In this document: positions 17,599-27,579 of the stretch, in pieces
How the letters are laid out: every line of letters starts with the position of its first letter
Numbering within the stretch: the stretch's first letter is position 1
Assembly (NCBI RefSeq): GCF_004323845.1
Contig: NZ_QPGR01000007.1
Coordinates: forward strand, 1 to 64,000
Reading direction: 5' to 3'
DNA: 64,000 bases
DNA from: Campylobacter novaezeelandiae
GTDB lineage: Bacteria > Campylobacterota > Campylobacteria > Campylobacterales > Campylobacteraceae
Translations under genes and position numbers: made by a program
Notes under the pieces: model-generated
Databases searched by the model: none
Seen by the model: the letters and a program-made list of their open reading frames with translations, nothing else
What the model was told of the DNA's origin: nothing

Positions 17599-19539
17599 TT
17601 AACTGTTTTGATTATTCATAGCATTAATCATATTTGTTATGGTATTAAGCTGTGTATTTAATTTATTTAAAATACTTTCATATTGCAAAAATTGATTTTG
17701 CATTGTTTCATATTTTGAATCAATCAAGGCCTGAGTTGATTCTTTAGATTTTGTTAATGATTTTGTATCATTAGTTAAGCTTTCATCAAGTTTTGTTAAA
17801 GAACCATTGCTTCCTGTCATACCTTGAAGCTTGCTTTTAAGTTGAGCAAAAACCCCAAGTCCTTCGATAGGTTCTGAAATTACAGTAGTATTTTTTAAAC
17901 CAAACTGCTTAAGAAATTCATCATCTCCTTTGATGGTTAAATCAGAGCCATTATCACTATTAAATTTTATAATAACACCTTTTTTTCCATCTTTTTCTAC
18001 ATTTTCAAGTCTAACATTTAATCCATCTATATTTAAGCTATTGATATGTTCAACCAAATTTTTCATTTGTTCTTCTTTGGTTTCGCCCTTAAGAACAAAT
18101 TCTTTACCATCTCTAGTTTTTGATAAATCATAAGTTTGATCATTAAAAACTATAGTAAATTTACCTTTTTCAAATTTAATCTCTTTTTCTCCTTCTGCTA
18201 AAGTAGCAGCATCACTAGTCTCTACTAAATCACCTGTATAACTAATATCTTTATATTGAGTAATACCAGCAAAAAAACTTTCGACAAAACTTGGATCTTC
18301 GTTCATCTTTTCTTCAAAAGTTGATTGAGAAAAACTTAAAGTTCCAGAATCACTTAAACTTAGTCCATAATCTTGTAAAGAAACCATTACCTTAGAAGGA
18401 ATTTTATTGCCATTTGCATCTTCAATAAATCCATCAACAGATTGAGATCCAAAAAGAGTGGAAATAATAGTTGATCTTATACTATTTACTTCTGTAATAC
18501 CTTGTAAGGTTCCTTTTGTTCCTGTTTCACTATTATAATCTGTAGCTGCTTGTAAATTCACTATTAAATCATTATAGCTATCTACAAGATCATTCATAGC
18601 TTTTACAACAGATTCATTGTCTTGTTGGATATCAAAATTAATCTCTCCAGTTGAATTTAAAGTCAAAGTTATACCAACTCCTAAATCTGTTACTGTATTG
18701 TTTTGACGGATCATTTTGATACCATCTAAAGTAAATTCAGCATTTTGAGCTTTTTGGATATGTAAAGGATTATCAGGATCATCTTCTATACCATAACCTT
18801 TAAAATCTTTTGAATCAATAGGAATATCACCAGCGCCACCCATAGGCTTATGAAGTTCCCAACCAAGATTTGAAAAAAGTTTTGAAGTATTCGCATCAGT
18901 TTTATAAGTTCCATCCTCTGCCTTAGATCCATCAAAGAAACTTATAGCATTATCTTCACCTGTTTCCTTGCTTGAAAGGGTTAGACGATAAGGGGCATCT
19001 TTTTCTCCAGTATTTACTATTTTAGCTTGTATATTTCCATCTGTTGCTTGATTGATTTTATCAGCTAAATCTTTATAGGTCGTATTTTTATCATAGCTAA
19101 TAGTATATTCTTTTCCATTTTGAAAAAGAGTAAAAGAAGCTGTTCCTTCTAAATTTGCATCAATATAACCACCATCATTAGCAAGACCTTTACTTTGATA
19201 AACATCTTTTTGAGCAAGTTGAGTTACATTTACTTTCATGCTTTGCAAAGCCACACCGCTATCAGCTGTTAAACTGGCTGGTGGATTGGTTGTTACGCTT
19301 GCATTTACTTTTCTTTTTGCAAAAACAGTCGCATCACCCAAAGCTGAAACCGCTGTTTGAAAACTTAGAAGTTTTGTTTTAATTTCAGTTAAATCTTTTT
19401 GTTTAGTGTTATTTTCTTCAATTTTTTTTGTATATGGATTTATACGACTTGCTTCATCTGCTTTTTTTAATTTATCAATGACATCTTGTGTTAAAACTCC
19501 AGAACCAAAACCTAAACTAGATAGACTTCCAAATGCCAT
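17599..19539 (-). CDS. fliD: Flagellar filament capping protein FliD
   Basis: A 646-residue exported protein that caps the filament and folds incoming flagellin. The N-terminus (GSLSSLGFGSGVLTQDVIDKLKKAD) and the C-terminal coiled coil (YETMQNQFLQYESILNKLNTQLNTITNMINAM) are the conserved parts that form the ring. The surface-exposed middle is variable. Length agrees with Campylobacter FliD. The gene starts one base after the flaG stop and is probably driven by the sigma-28 promoter before flaG. Confidence 0.96.
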   Translation of the reverse strand: MAFGSLSSLGFGSGVLTQDVIDKLKKADEASRINPYTKKIEENNTKQKDLTEIKTKLLSFQTAVSALGDATVFAKRKVNASVTTNPPASLTADSGVALQSMKVNVTQLAQKDVYQSKGLANDGGYIDANLEGTASFTLFQNGKEYTISYDKNTTYKDLADKINQATDGNIQAKIVNTGEKDAPYRLTLSSKETGEDNAISFFDGSKAEDGTYKTDANTSKLFSNLGWELHKPMGGAGDIPIDSKDFKGYGIEDDPDNPLHIQKAQNAEFTLDGIKMIRQNNTVTDLGVGITLTLNSTGEINFDIQQDNESVVKAMNDLVDSYNDLIVNLQAATDYNSETGTKGTLQGITEVNSIRSTIISTLFGSQSVDGFIEDANGNKIPSKVMVSLQDYGLSLSDSGTLSFSQSTFEEKMNEDPSFVESFFAGITQYKDISYTGDLVETSDAATLAEGEKEIKFEKGKFTIVFNDQTYDLSKTRDGKEFVLKGETKEEQMKNLVEHINSLNIDGLNVRLENVEKDGKKGVIIKFNSDNGSDLTIKGDDEFLKQFGLKNTTVISEPIEGLGVFAQLKSKLQGMTGSNGSLTKLDESLTNDTKSLTKSKESTQALIDSKYETMQNQFLQYESILNKLNTQLNTITNMINAMNNQNS

Positions 19540-19540
19540 T

Positions 19541-19897
19541 TTAACTCTCCTTATTATAAATTAACCCTAATGCATCTCTAAAATATTCAGCCAATCTCAT
19601 AGCTTCTTCACTAGGAATTTGACGGATTTCTCTTCCTGTATTTTTTTCAGTAACACTGATATACATAGAACCTATTTTATCATTAAAGGCAAATCTTATA
19701 TTTGTATTTAACGAATCCATTTGTTCGTTTAATTTTTTTGTAATATCCGATAATTTCTCGCCTAAACCTTCTTGAATTTCTTTAGAATGTTTAGAATTTT
19801 CTTGAACCTTCTGAATATTTTCTTCATTGGTTTTATGATTATTTTGAATATTCATATTATTAGAAATATCCATTTTAGCCAGCTTAGTCACTTCCAT
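19541..19897 (-). CDS. flaG: FlaG family protein
   Basis: A 118-residue protein. The first 60 residues are a polar, Asn/Gln-rich segment. The C-terminal half holds the FlaG domain: LNTNIRFAFNDKIGSMYISVTEKNTGREIRQIPSEEAMRLAEYFRD. In Campylobacter FlaG limits filament length. It is the first gene of the fliD operon, and a sigma-28 type promoter lies 35 bases upstream of its start. Confidence 0.92.
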   Translation of the reverse strand: MEVTKLAKMDISNNMNIQNNHKTNEENIQKVQENSKHSKEIQEGLGEKLSDITKKLNEQMDSLNTNIRFAFNDKIGSMYISVTEKNTGREIRQIPSEEAMRLAEYFRDALGLIYNKES

Positions 19898-19931
19898 TTT
19901 AAAATCCTTTTTAAAATTTTCGTTTTACTAG

Positions 19932-19958
19932 ATATCGGATAAATATAAAAAAAATTAA
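19932..19958 (-). promoter_or_regulatory. Sigma-28 (FliA) promoter of flaG-fliD-fliS
   Basis: On the minus strand the -10 element CGATAT (revcomp of 19932-19937) is preceded by TTTATC and a T-rich spacer down to TTAAT, the Campylobacter FliA pattern. Except for one base it is identical over 27 bp to the promoter before flgM at 54729-54755. Confidence 0.8.
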
Positions 19959-20016
19959 TAGTTTATATAAAAAATTATAAACTTATAAAAATTGTAAGCA
20001 AAAAGCATTCTCAAAT

Positions 20017-21819
20017 TTAAAAAATTTCAAATTTTTTAAAAAGCTGTATATCATTTTTTAAAATTTTACGCAAAATTAAATCGTCAATAACCTCTTTAGA
20101 ACAAATTGTCTCTTCTGGCCAAACTCTTTCATATCCGTCCATCTCATTTTTAGCACTTGCATCTATAGCAATTCTTTCTTCTATGATATAAAAATCTCTT
20201 TTAGCATCAATATTATTAACAACTCTCCATACTAACATATAGGGATTTTCTAATTGATTTTCTTTATCTAAAAAGATTAAAATACTAAAATGTTGTTTAA
20301 AATCCAAAAGTTTTTCAAAACTTTGTTTTATACTTTCTTTTTTGTCAAGTAAAATACATACTATAGGATTTTTACTCTCTTTATAAAATTGCTTTAAATC
20401 AATAATTTCAAGTTTAGTTTGAAATAAAGCTTTTAAATCTTTATCTTCTAGAAGTTCTAACTCTTGCGTTATTTTTGCTCCAGTAGCATCAAGTCCAGCC
20501 TTACCTCCAAAACAAACATTAGTAGATGAATGATCTAATTGATCACAAATTCCTTCGCTAATTAGCAAATCTTTGCAATTAAAACGATCTAAAATATAAG
20601 GGATTAAATTATCATAGTCATTTAAATCAGGAGCATCCTTATCTACAAAAATAGCATGTTTTACAAAACTCATTTGTCCCATACCCCAAAAAGCATGCAT
20701 AATTTGTTTAGCATGGGCAGGATATTTTGTATCAATTTTTGCTAAAATAAGATTATGAAATACTCCATTTTCTGGCATTTTATAATCAATTAAATCAGGA
20801 ATATTAGTTTGTAATAAAGGCAAAAATACCCTTTCTGTTCCAAGCCCCATAATCTTATCTTCTAAAGGAGGTTTTCCTACTATAGTAGCCTGATAGATAG
20901 CATCTTTTTTAGCATAAATTTTTTCAACTTTCATCACTGGAAAAAGTTCTTGTGGAGTGTAAAAACCCGTATGATCTCCAAAAGGACCTTCAAGTTTAAA
21001 TTCATCTAAATCCACATAACCCTCTATAACAAAATCACTATCATAAGGAACATAAATACCATTTTCGCAAGGAGTTAGCAAAGCTCTAGTTTTTTTAATA
21101 AAACCATAAAGCAAAAGTTCAAAAATTCCTTTTGGCAAAGGCGCTTGAGCACACCAAATATACAAAGGATCCCCGCCAATAGCAATACTTACTGGCATCT
21201 TTTTAAAACCTGCTTTTTTATACTCATGATAAAAAAGCGCTCCGTCTTTGTGGACTTGCCAATGCATCAAAAGTTCATTTTTATCGCTTACTTGTAAACG
21301 ATACATTCCAAGATTATTTTGAGTTTTATCTATATTTTGAGTATAGACTTGACCCATAGTAATAAATTTAGAAGCATCCTTTTGCCAAGTTTTTAAAATA
21401 GGAAGCTCCTCCAAAGAATTTAAAGTTTTAAAAGAAAATTTAGAATGTTTAGCGCTTAATCTTTTAGGTGGAACATTTTTTAAAGAAAGCAAAGTTTTAA
21501 AAAAATCTATTTTTGATTTTAAATTTGTGGGAATATGTAGCTTTAAAAGCTTTGAAATTTCATCTGCTACTTCCAAATAAGGACGTGTGAAGATTAAATT
21601 TAAAGCTTTTTCATTACAAAAAGTATTCATAAGAACTGGAAAATCATAGCTTTTATTTTCTTTTTTACTTATAGGATGGGTAAATAATAAAGCTTTGCCT
21701 TTTTCTTGTTTTTTTGCTTCTATATAAGCGATATATCCTATCTCAAGATCAATATCTACAGGCTCTTCTATAATTTTTAACAAATCATTTTGTTTTAGAA
21801 TTTCAATAAAATTTTTCAT
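20017..21819 (-). CDS. UbiD-family decarboxylase
   Basis: A 600-residue enzyme of the prenylated-FMN-dependent UbiD family. Features are the N-terminal LKQNDLLKIIEEPVDIDLEIG, the central GMYRLQV and SIAIGGDP region, LEGPFGDHTGFYT with the catalytic-loop glutamates, and a C-terminal helix region. In Campylobacter it is usually annotated as 3-octaprenyl-4-hydroxybenzoate decarboxylase. These bacteria make menaquinone by the futalosine route, where a UbiD/MqnP-type decarboxylase is also needed, so a menaquinone role is possible. The start overlaps the end of hemC by one base. Confidence 0.88.
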   Translation of the reverse strand: MKNFIEILKQNDLLKIIEEPVDIDLEIGYIAYIEAKKQEKGKALLFTHPISKKENKSYDFPVLMNTFCNEKALNLIFTRPYLEVADEISKLLKLHIPTNLKSKIDFFKTLLSLKNVPPKRLSAKHSKFSFKTLNSLEELPILKTWQKDASKFITMGQVYTQNIDKTQNNLGMYRLQVSDKNELLMHWQVHKDGALFYHEYKKAGFKKMPVSIAIGGDPLYIWCAQAPLPKGIFELLLYGFIKKTRALLTPCENGIYVPYDSDFVIEGYVDLDEFKLEGPFGDHTGFYTPQELFPVMKVEKIYAKKDAIYQATIVGKPPLEDKIMGLGTERVFLPLLQTNIPDLIDYKMPENGVFHNLILAKIDTKYPAHAKQIMHAFWGMGQMSFVKHAIFVDKDAPDLNDYDNLIPYILDRFNCKDLLISEGICDQLDHSSTNVCFGGKAGLDATGAKITQELELLEDKDLKALFQTKLEIIDLKQFYKESKNPIVCILLDKKESIKQSFEKLLDFKQHFSILIFLDKENQLENPYMLVWRVVNNIDAKRDFYIIEERIAIDASAKNEMDGYERVWPEETICSKEVIDDLILRKILKNDIQLFKKFEIF

Positions 21820-22745
21820 TATATCATCGCCTCTGCTCTTTTTAATAAATCTTTTGCTCCCAAGCTTATAAATTTTAAGGCTAGTTTTTCGCCTGCGCTT
21901 TTAAAATCACTTTTATTGATTAAAAAATCTTCTTTTAGAAATTCACTTGCATCAGGAAGCCCTAAAATAGCTCTTATGTGAATTTTATCTTGAAACAATT
22001 GAGCATTAATACCAATAGGAACTTGACATCCACCTTCTAAAATTCTTATAAAATCTCTTTCTATAGTGGTTTCTATAACCGAATTTTCATCGTTTAAACA
22101 TTCAAGCAAAGAGACAATCTCAGGCATATCAAGAGCTTCAATTCCTAAAGCCCCTTGTGATGCAGCGGGTATCATTTCATCTTTTGAAAAAACACTTACA
22201 TAATTAACCAAAGAATCTAAATTTAATCTTTTTATTCCTGCTAAAGCTAAAACAATTGCATCAAATTCACCATTTTTTAGTTTATCTATACGAGAATTTA
22301 CATTACCTCTTAAAGAAATAATATTTAAATCAGGTCTTAAAAGTAGAAGTTGCATTTTGCGTCTTAAACTTGTTGTTCCTATTTTGGCATTTTTAGGCAG
22401 ATCTTTTAAAGTAGGATATTTTTGAGAAAGCATGGCATCATTGCTTTCTTCTCTTTTTGAAATTGCTATAAGCTTTAAACCTTCTGGAAAAAAACTTGGT
22501 ACATCTTTTAGGCTATGAACCGCTAAATGAGCTTTTTTCTCAAGCATACTCTGCTCAAGCTCTTTTGTAAAAAGTCCTTTGCCTCCTATTTTTGCCAAAG
22601 GAGAATCAAGCAAAATGTCACCTTTTGTTTTAAAACCCTCTAATACAACTTTAATATTATGTTCTTTTTCTAAAAATGATTTCACCCACTCACTTTGCCA
22701 TAGAGCCAATTGACTTTTTCTTGTTGCAATAATTAATTCTTTCAT
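21819..22745 (-). CDS. hemC: Hydroxymethylbilane synthase (porphobilinogen deaminase)
   Basis: A 308-residue haem-pathway enzyme that joins four porphobilinogen units. It has the start IIATRKSQLALWQSEWV, the active-site region HSLKDVP, GTTSLRRKMQLL, and the dipyrromethane-cofactor cysteine in EGGCQVPIG. It sits in a minus-strand string that also contains hemA. Its start overlaps the fxsA-like stop by four bases. Confidence 0.97.
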   Translation of the reverse strand: MKELIIATRKSQLALWQSEWVKSFLEKEHNIKVVLEGFKTKGDILLDSPLAKIGGKGLFTKELEQSMLEKKAHLAVHSLKDVPSFFPEGLKLIAISKREESNDAMLSQKYPTLKDLPKNAKIGTTSLRRKMQLLLLRPDLNIISLRGNVNSRIDKLKNGEFDAIVLALAGIKRLNLDSLVNYVSVFSKDEMIPAASQGALGIEALDMPEIVSLLECLNDENSVIETTIERDFIRILEGGCQVPIGINAQLFQDKIHIRAILGLPDASEFLKEDFLINKSDFKSAGEKLALKFISLGAKDLLKRAEAMI

Positions 22746-23134
22746 TTTTTATCCTCTATTATTTCAACATCAATAATATCATCATTATACGAATTCTGCT
22801 TTGTTTTAGCGGTCTTAAACGAACTAGTGTTAAAGCTTATCTTTAATAAAATGCCAAAAATAAATATTAAAATTCCCAAAATACTACTTAAAATCCCTGG
22901 AAAAATGAGCAAAAAACCAGAAATTACAAAAGAAAATTGTATAAACATATTTTTAAAGCCATCGATATGAAATTCAAGTAAATTTCTCCAAAAAATACCT
23001 AAAATTACAATACCACATACCATACTCATCAAAACAAAGGCTAGAAAATTTCCAAGTCCAAAAACAATAATAAATAAAATTGTAAAAAATATTTCAAGTA
23101 AAATCAAAGGAGTTAAACTTAATTTAAATTTCAT
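22742..23134 (-). CDS. FxsA-like membrane protein
   Basis: A 130-residue inner-membrane protein with helices near residues 8-28, 32-50 and 65-100. The glycine/proline pattern FVISGFLLIFPGILSSILGILIF matches the FxsA family, known in E. coli for suppressing phage exclusion by F plasmid when overproduced; its normal role is unclear. The C-terminal tail is charged and ends DDIIDVEIIEDKK. It overlaps proS and hemC by four bases each. Confidence 0.8.
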   Translation of the reverse strand: MKFKLSLTPLILLEIFFTILFIIVFGLGNFLAFVLMSMVCGIVILGIFWRNLLEFHIDGFKNMFIQFSFVISGFLLIFPGILSSILGILIFIFGILLKISFNTSSFKTAKTKQNSYNDDIIDVEIIEDKK

Positions 23135-24837
23135 AATACCGTCTTTTTTATAAATTCTAGAACTCTATTAGTATCAATTACTTCTTTTTTTAAATCTTTT
23201 CTTTGTATAAATTCAAGTTTATTTTCCTCAAAATTTTTCCCTATAACTAGAGCATAAGGAAAACCCATAAGTTCAAAATCATTTATTTTAACTCCAAAAC
23301 GTTCATTTCTATCATCTAATAATACTTTAATACCCTCTTTCTTTAAATTCTCATAAAGATTATTAGCATATGCGACTATTTTCTCATCTTTCATATTTGA
23401 AATAATAATATTTAAATCAAAAGGGCTTAGAATTTTATTCCAAATACAACCTTTATCATCATAACTTGCTTCTATAGCTACTGCAACCAAACGACTTACC
23501 CCTATACCATAACATCCCATGTAAAAAGCTTGAGCTTTACCATTTTCATCTAAAAAATTAGCATTCATGGCTTTAGAGTATTTTTGTCCTAGCTTAAAAA
23601 TATGTCCTACTTCAATCCCTTTGCTCTTTTTTAATTTTGCTCCACACTCTATACAACAATCCCCTTCTTTTACTGCCACAAGATCTTTAAAACGGTTTTT
23701 ATTTAAATTTACAACATCAATGCCAACTAAATGATAGTCTTTTTCATTGGCGCCTATAATCATTTGCTTTTCATTTTCAAGTTCTTGATCTATATAAAAT
23801 TCAATATCCTTAAGCCCAACAAAACCTATAAATCCTGGACAAAGTCCAATCTTAATAAGTTCTTCTTCATTAGCATCTTGAAGCTCTAAAGCATTAGCAG
23901 CATTTAAAGCTTTTACCTCCTGAAGCTCGTCACATCCTCGTATAAAAAACACAATAAATTTACTCTCATTTTCATAAATAGCTTTTTTTACAATTGCTTT
24001 AATCGTATAAAATTTATTTATTTTAAAAAAATCAGCTAATTCTTCAATACTTCTAACATTTGGCGTATGAAATCTACTCGCATAATTAGCTTCTGGTCTT
24101 TCATCTTTACACTCTTTTTTTGCTCTTTTGGCTACTTCAATGTTTGCAGCATAAGTACAATTTTGACAAGTTAAAATATCATCTTCGCCATTATCCGTCA
24201 AAACCATAAATTCCTTTGATCCGCTCCCACCAATAGCTCCACTATCTGCATTAACAACGCGAAAATCAAAACCAAGTCTTGTAAAAATTTGACTATAAGT
24301 TTTATACATTAAATCAAATTCTCGTTGCAAATCCTCTTCATTGCTATGAAAGCTATAGCCATCTTTCATTAAAAATTCACGACACCTTAAAAGCCCAAAT
24401 CTAGGTCTTGCCTCATCTCTAAATTTTAATCCTATTTGATAAAGATGCAAAGGAAGTTGCTTATAGCTTGTAATTTTATTTTTAACTAAAGAAAGTATGG
24501 CTTCTTCATGTGTTGGTCCTAAAACAAACTCATTTTCTTTTCTATCTTTAAATCTTAATAATTCCTTACCAAAAACACTATATCTACCACTTTCTTTCCA
24601 TAAATCTGATGGTGTAATAAAACTAAGATTTAATTCTTGCGCTCCTGCTTTATCCATCTCTTCTTTAACTATTGTTTTAATTTTTTCTAAAACCATTTTT
24701 CCTAAAGGCAAAAAATTATAAAGTCCACTTCCAATTTGCTCAATAAAACCTGCACGTGTTAAAAAAATATGGCTAGGTAAAACCGCATCTTTTGGATTCT
24801 CTTTTGTTGTAGGAGCATAAAGTTTACTGAATTTCAT
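23131..24837 (-). CDS. proS: Prolyl-tRNA synthetase
   Basis: A 568-residue class II aminoacyl-tRNA synthetase of the bacterial (ProS type 1) form. Class II motif 2 is seen in FRDEARPRFGLLRCREFLMKDGYSF. An editing (INS) domain lies at about residues 230-400, and motif 3 in GCYGIGVSRLVAVAIEA. The C-terminal anticodon-binding domain contains DDRNERFGVKINDFELMGFPYALVIG. ATG at 24837 is preferred to the one at 24852 because AAGGAAGAGG lies just before it and family proteins begin M(K/R)FSK. It overlaps hemA by 14 bases. Confidence 0.96.
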   Translation of the reverse strand: MKFSKLYAPTTKENPKDAVLPSHIFLTRAGFIEQIGSGLYNFLPLGKMVLEKIKTIVKEEMDKAGAQELNLSFITPSDLWKESGRYSVFGKELLRFKDRKENEFVLGPTHEEAILSLVKNKITSYKQLPLHLYQIGLKFRDEARPRFGLLRCREFLMKDGYSFHSNEEDLQREFDLMYKTYSQIFTRLGFDFRVVNADSGAIGGSGSKEFMVLTDNGEDDILTCQNCTYAANIEVAKRAKKECKDERPEANYASRFHTPNVRSIEELADFFKINKFYTIKAIVKKAIYENESKFIVFFIRGCDELQEVKALNAANALELQDANEEELIKIGLCPGFIGFVGLKDIEFYIDQELENEKQMIIGANEKDYHLVGIDVVNLNKNRFKDLVAVKEGDCCIECGAKLKKSKGIEVGHIFKLGQKYSKAMNANFLDENGKAQAFYMGCYGIGVSRLVAVAIEASYDDKGCIWNKILSPFDLNIIISNMKDEKIVAYANNLYENLKKEGIKVLLDDRNERFGVKINDFELMGFPYALVIGKNFEENKLEFIQRKDLKKEVIDTNRVLEFIKKTVL

Positions 24838-26137
24838 CCTCTTCCTTTGCATTAAATTCGCATTTATATTGATTTAAATTTAAATCTTCTAAATCATTTT
24901 TTATATCAAAAACATAGCGCATAGCATTAACTATAGTATCGCTTTGAATTTTACCTTGCATTTTCTTTAAATTTATAGTTGGAGTATGTAAAAAAGCTTT
25001 AAAAACTTGATGAATAAGCTTTTGAGCTTCTTTAAAATCTGATTTTTTAAGATAACCTTTATTAAGTGCTATCTCAAGTTGCTTAGTAGCGCACTCTTTT
25101 GCTTCCAATCGTATAGCTTTGATAACTGGCATAATAGCTAGATCATTTAAATACTTAAAAAATTCATCTGTCATTGTATTGACAATTTTATAGGCAATTT
25201 GGGCTTCGTGTTCTCTTAAAATTAAATTCTTTTTAACAACCTCTTCTAAATCATCTACAGAAAAAACTTTAATTTTATCATTTTCTTCTAGCTCAATATC
25301 TCTTGGAACAGCAATATCAAAAAAATAGCGCTTAAAATCTACCTCTTTAAGCAATTCCTTTGTAATAATTGCATTACTTGCATTTGTAGCAGAAAAAAAT
25401 AAATCATAATCATTAATGTAAGAGGATAATTGACTTAGATGATCAAAGTGACTTGATTCTCCTAAATTTTCACATAATTTTTTTGCTTTTTTTAAATCTC
25501 TATTTAAAATAATAACTTTAGCCCCGGCAGAAATTAAATACCTAGAAGCTAACTCGCTCATCTCCCCTGCACCAATTACTATTGCTTTTTTTTGTGTTAA
25601 ATCAAAAAATTCTTTAGCTTTTGCAACACAAACTGATGCTACTGAAATAGGATTTTTAGAAATTTGAGTTTGATTTCTTACTTTTGCAGCACATTTAAAA
25701 GAAAAATGCATGATTCTAGAAAGATGCATAGAACAAAATTTATTTTCAAGTGCAAAAATAAATGCATCTTTAAGCTGTTTTACAATCTGTGTCTCTCCAA
25801 CGACCAAACTATCCAAAGAACTAGCAACCGCAAAAAGATGATGAACCGCATCACTATCTTCATAAATATCCGCTTTTTCAAAGAGAATTTGAGAATCTAC
25901 ATTGCAAAATAAAGATAAAGAAGAAATAATAAATTTATCAATCTGGCTTTTATTTTTAACAAAAGTTAAAATTTCAATACGATTACAAGTGCTAATGACT
26001 AAACCTTCTTTTATATTTTCATTAGCACAAATAATATCAAGAAATTCTTTTTTATTAGCATTGTTACTGAAACTTAATTTCTCTCTTATAGAAATATCAG
26101 TATTTTTATGTGTAAAGCTGATACAAAAATAATGCAT
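24824..26137 (-). CDS. hemA: Glutamyl-tRNA reductase
   Basis: A 437-residue enzyme that makes glutamate-1-semialdehyde from Glu-tRNA, the first haem step in the C5 pathway; HemL, encoded at 7129-8403, takes the next. The catalytic cysteine is in VISTCNRIEIL, SSLDSLVVGETQIVKQLKDA is conserved, and the NADPH site reads AIVIGAGEMSELASRYLISAGA. The helical dimerisation domain closes the protein. ATG at 26137 overlaps the upstream stop (TGATG); a TTG one codon earlier is less likely. The sequence differs noticeably from the C. jejuni protein as I remember it. Confidence 0.96.
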   Translation of the reverse strand: MHYFCISFTHKNTDISIREKLSFSNNANKKEFLDIICANENIKEGLVISTCNRIEILTFVKNKSQIDKFIISSLSLFCNVDSQILFEKADIYEDSDAVHHLFAVASSLDSLVVGETQIVKQLKDAFIFALENKFCSMHLSRIMHFSFKCAAKVRNQTQISKNPISVASVCVAKAKEFFDLTQKKAIVIGAGEMSELASRYLISAGAKVIILNRDLKKAKKLCENLGESSHFDHLSQLSSYINDYDLFFSATNASNAIITKELLKEVDFKRYFFDIAVPRDIELEENDKIKVFSVDDLEEVVKKNLILREHEAQIAYKIVNTMTDEFFKYLNDLAIMPVIKAIRLEAKECATKQLEIALNKGYLKKSDFKEAQKLIHQVFKAFLHTPTINLKKMQGKIQSDTIVNAMRYVFDIKNDLEDLNLNQYKCEFNAKEEDEIQ

Positions 26138-27030
26138 CAAAATTCCCTACTTATCATATTATCAATAATTTCATTTAAGGAAGCATTATTATAAGACTCA
26201 ATAGCTATTAATGCATTATTTCCATATGTTTTAGCTTTATTAAATACTTCTTCTAAAATTTGTTTTTCAATCATTTGTTCTTTAATCCATAAAATTTCAT
26301 TTTTATCTAGTTCTTTTTTAAAAAAACTAACCAATATATTTTTATCAGCATTATCTAATTTTTTATAAAGATAAATATAAGGTAATGTTGTCTTGCCTTC
26401 TTTAAAATCACTCATTATAGGTTTTCCAAGTATACTCTCATTACTCTTAATGTCTAAAATATCATCAACAATTTGGAATGCTAAACCCAAATTTTTACCA
26501 TAATTAGCAAAATTACCCTCAGATAAACCTGCCAATATAGCACCGCATTTTGCACTTGCTTCAATCAAAACAGCCGTTTTATGATAGATCATTTTTAAAT
26601 ATTTATCTTCATCGATATTAAACTCTTGACTTAAATTAATATCCATTAATTCGCCAAGAGATAATTTAACCACAGCATCAGAAATTATTTGTGCAAAATT
26701 AGCATCCATTTTAGAGAGCTCAAAAAAAGCTTTGGAATATAAAATATCTCCCAGCATTAAAGCATTTTTAGCCCCAAATTTATCATTGATAGATCGTGCT
26801 CCTCTTCTTAATTTTGCATCATCAATAATATCATCATGCAAAAGACTTGCCAAATGTATAAGCTCTATAATTGCACAAAGCTTAAAAGATATATCACTTT
26901 TACCTGCTATATTTAAAAGCAATTTTGATCGAAGTTTTTTACCTATATTTATACTATCTAACATCTTTAAAACGGGAGTATAATCTAGATCTTTTAAATA
27001 ATTTTGAATAAGAGTGTCAATTTCTTGCAA
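26137..27030 (-). CDS. ispB: Polyprenyl diphosphate synthase
   Basis: A 297-residue trans-isoprenyl diphosphate synthase extending farnesyl diphosphate to the long quinone side chain. The first aspartate-rich motif is LLHDDIIDDAKLRRG and the second is AFQIVDDILDIKSNE. Bulkier chain-length residues cannot be judged by eye, so octaprenyl or a similar length is inferred from menaquinone use in Campylobacter. The stop overlaps the hemA start (TGATG). Confidence 0.9.
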   Translation of the reverse strand: MQEIDTLIQNYLKDLDYTPVLKMLDSINIGKKLRSKLLLNIAGKSDISFKLCAIIELIHLASLLHDDIIDDAKLRRGARSINDKFGAKNALMLGDILYSKAFFELSKMDANFAQIISDAVVKLSLGELMDINLSQEFNIDEDKYLKMIYHKTAVLIEASAKCGAILAGLSEGNFANYGKNLGLAFQIVDDILDIKSNESILGKPIMSDFKEGKTTLPYIYLYKKLDNADKNILVSFFKKELDKNEILWIKEQMIEKQILEEVFNKAKTYGNNALIAIESYNNASLNEIIDNMISREF

Positions 27031-27045
27031 TTTTCTTCCTTATTT

Positions 27046-27576
27046 TCATTTTTGATTTGTCAAAGGTTTGACCTGAGATTCATTAAAATTAATCATTGGA
27101 ACAATTTGATTATTTTGTGGAGGATTTTTTAAAGGGAATTTTCTTGGATCTAAAAATTTGACTGCTAAGCGCAAATCTTTATCCTCTATATATACTATAA
27201 AAGTAGCTTCTCCTTTATTATAAGAATTAAACTCTAAAATCAAACGTGCTCTATCAATATGAGGGTTAGTATAATCAGGAATTAAAGTTTGGGTGACCCA
27301 ATTAAGGTTTCTGCGTAAAGACATAGTAAATTGCCTTGGAAATTTTCTAAATTTAGAATGAACTATAATATTTGTATTATCAAACAAGGTCCAATAAAAA
27401 TCAAAATTTTGCACCTTATCATCATATCCAAGCTCTTGAATTTCTACACTTGCTCTTTCATCTTTTTTTAAAGTAAATTTATAAGTATACTGAAAAACTG
27501 GCAAAGATGCTTTTAGATCCTGTATGCCAAAAACCAACAAAAAACTTATTAAAAAATATATAAATATATTTTTCAA
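27046..27576 (-). CDS. Exported protein of unknown function
   Basis: A 176-residue protein with an N-terminal signal sequence (FIYFLISFLLVFGIQDLKAS, cleavage after about residue 24) and a mature domain rich in beta strands: FQYTYKFTLKKDERASVEIQELGYDD, then FTMSLRRNLNWVTQTLIP and ARLILEFNSYNKGEATFIVYIED. The C-terminal 40 residues are rich in Pro and Asn. I do not recognise a family. It lies between a small cytoplasmic gene (three bases away) and the polyprenyl synthase gene (15 bases). Confidence 0.8.
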   Translation of the reverse strand: MKNIFIYFLISFLLVFGIQDLKASLPVFQYTYKFTLKKDERASVEIQELGYDDKVQNFDFYWTLFDNTNIIVHSKFRKFPRQFTMSLRRNLNWVTQTLIPDYTNPHIDRARLILEFNSYNKGEATFIVYIEDKDLRLAVKFLDPRKFPLKNPPQNNQIVPMINFNESQVKPLTNQK

Positions 27577-27579
27577 AAT

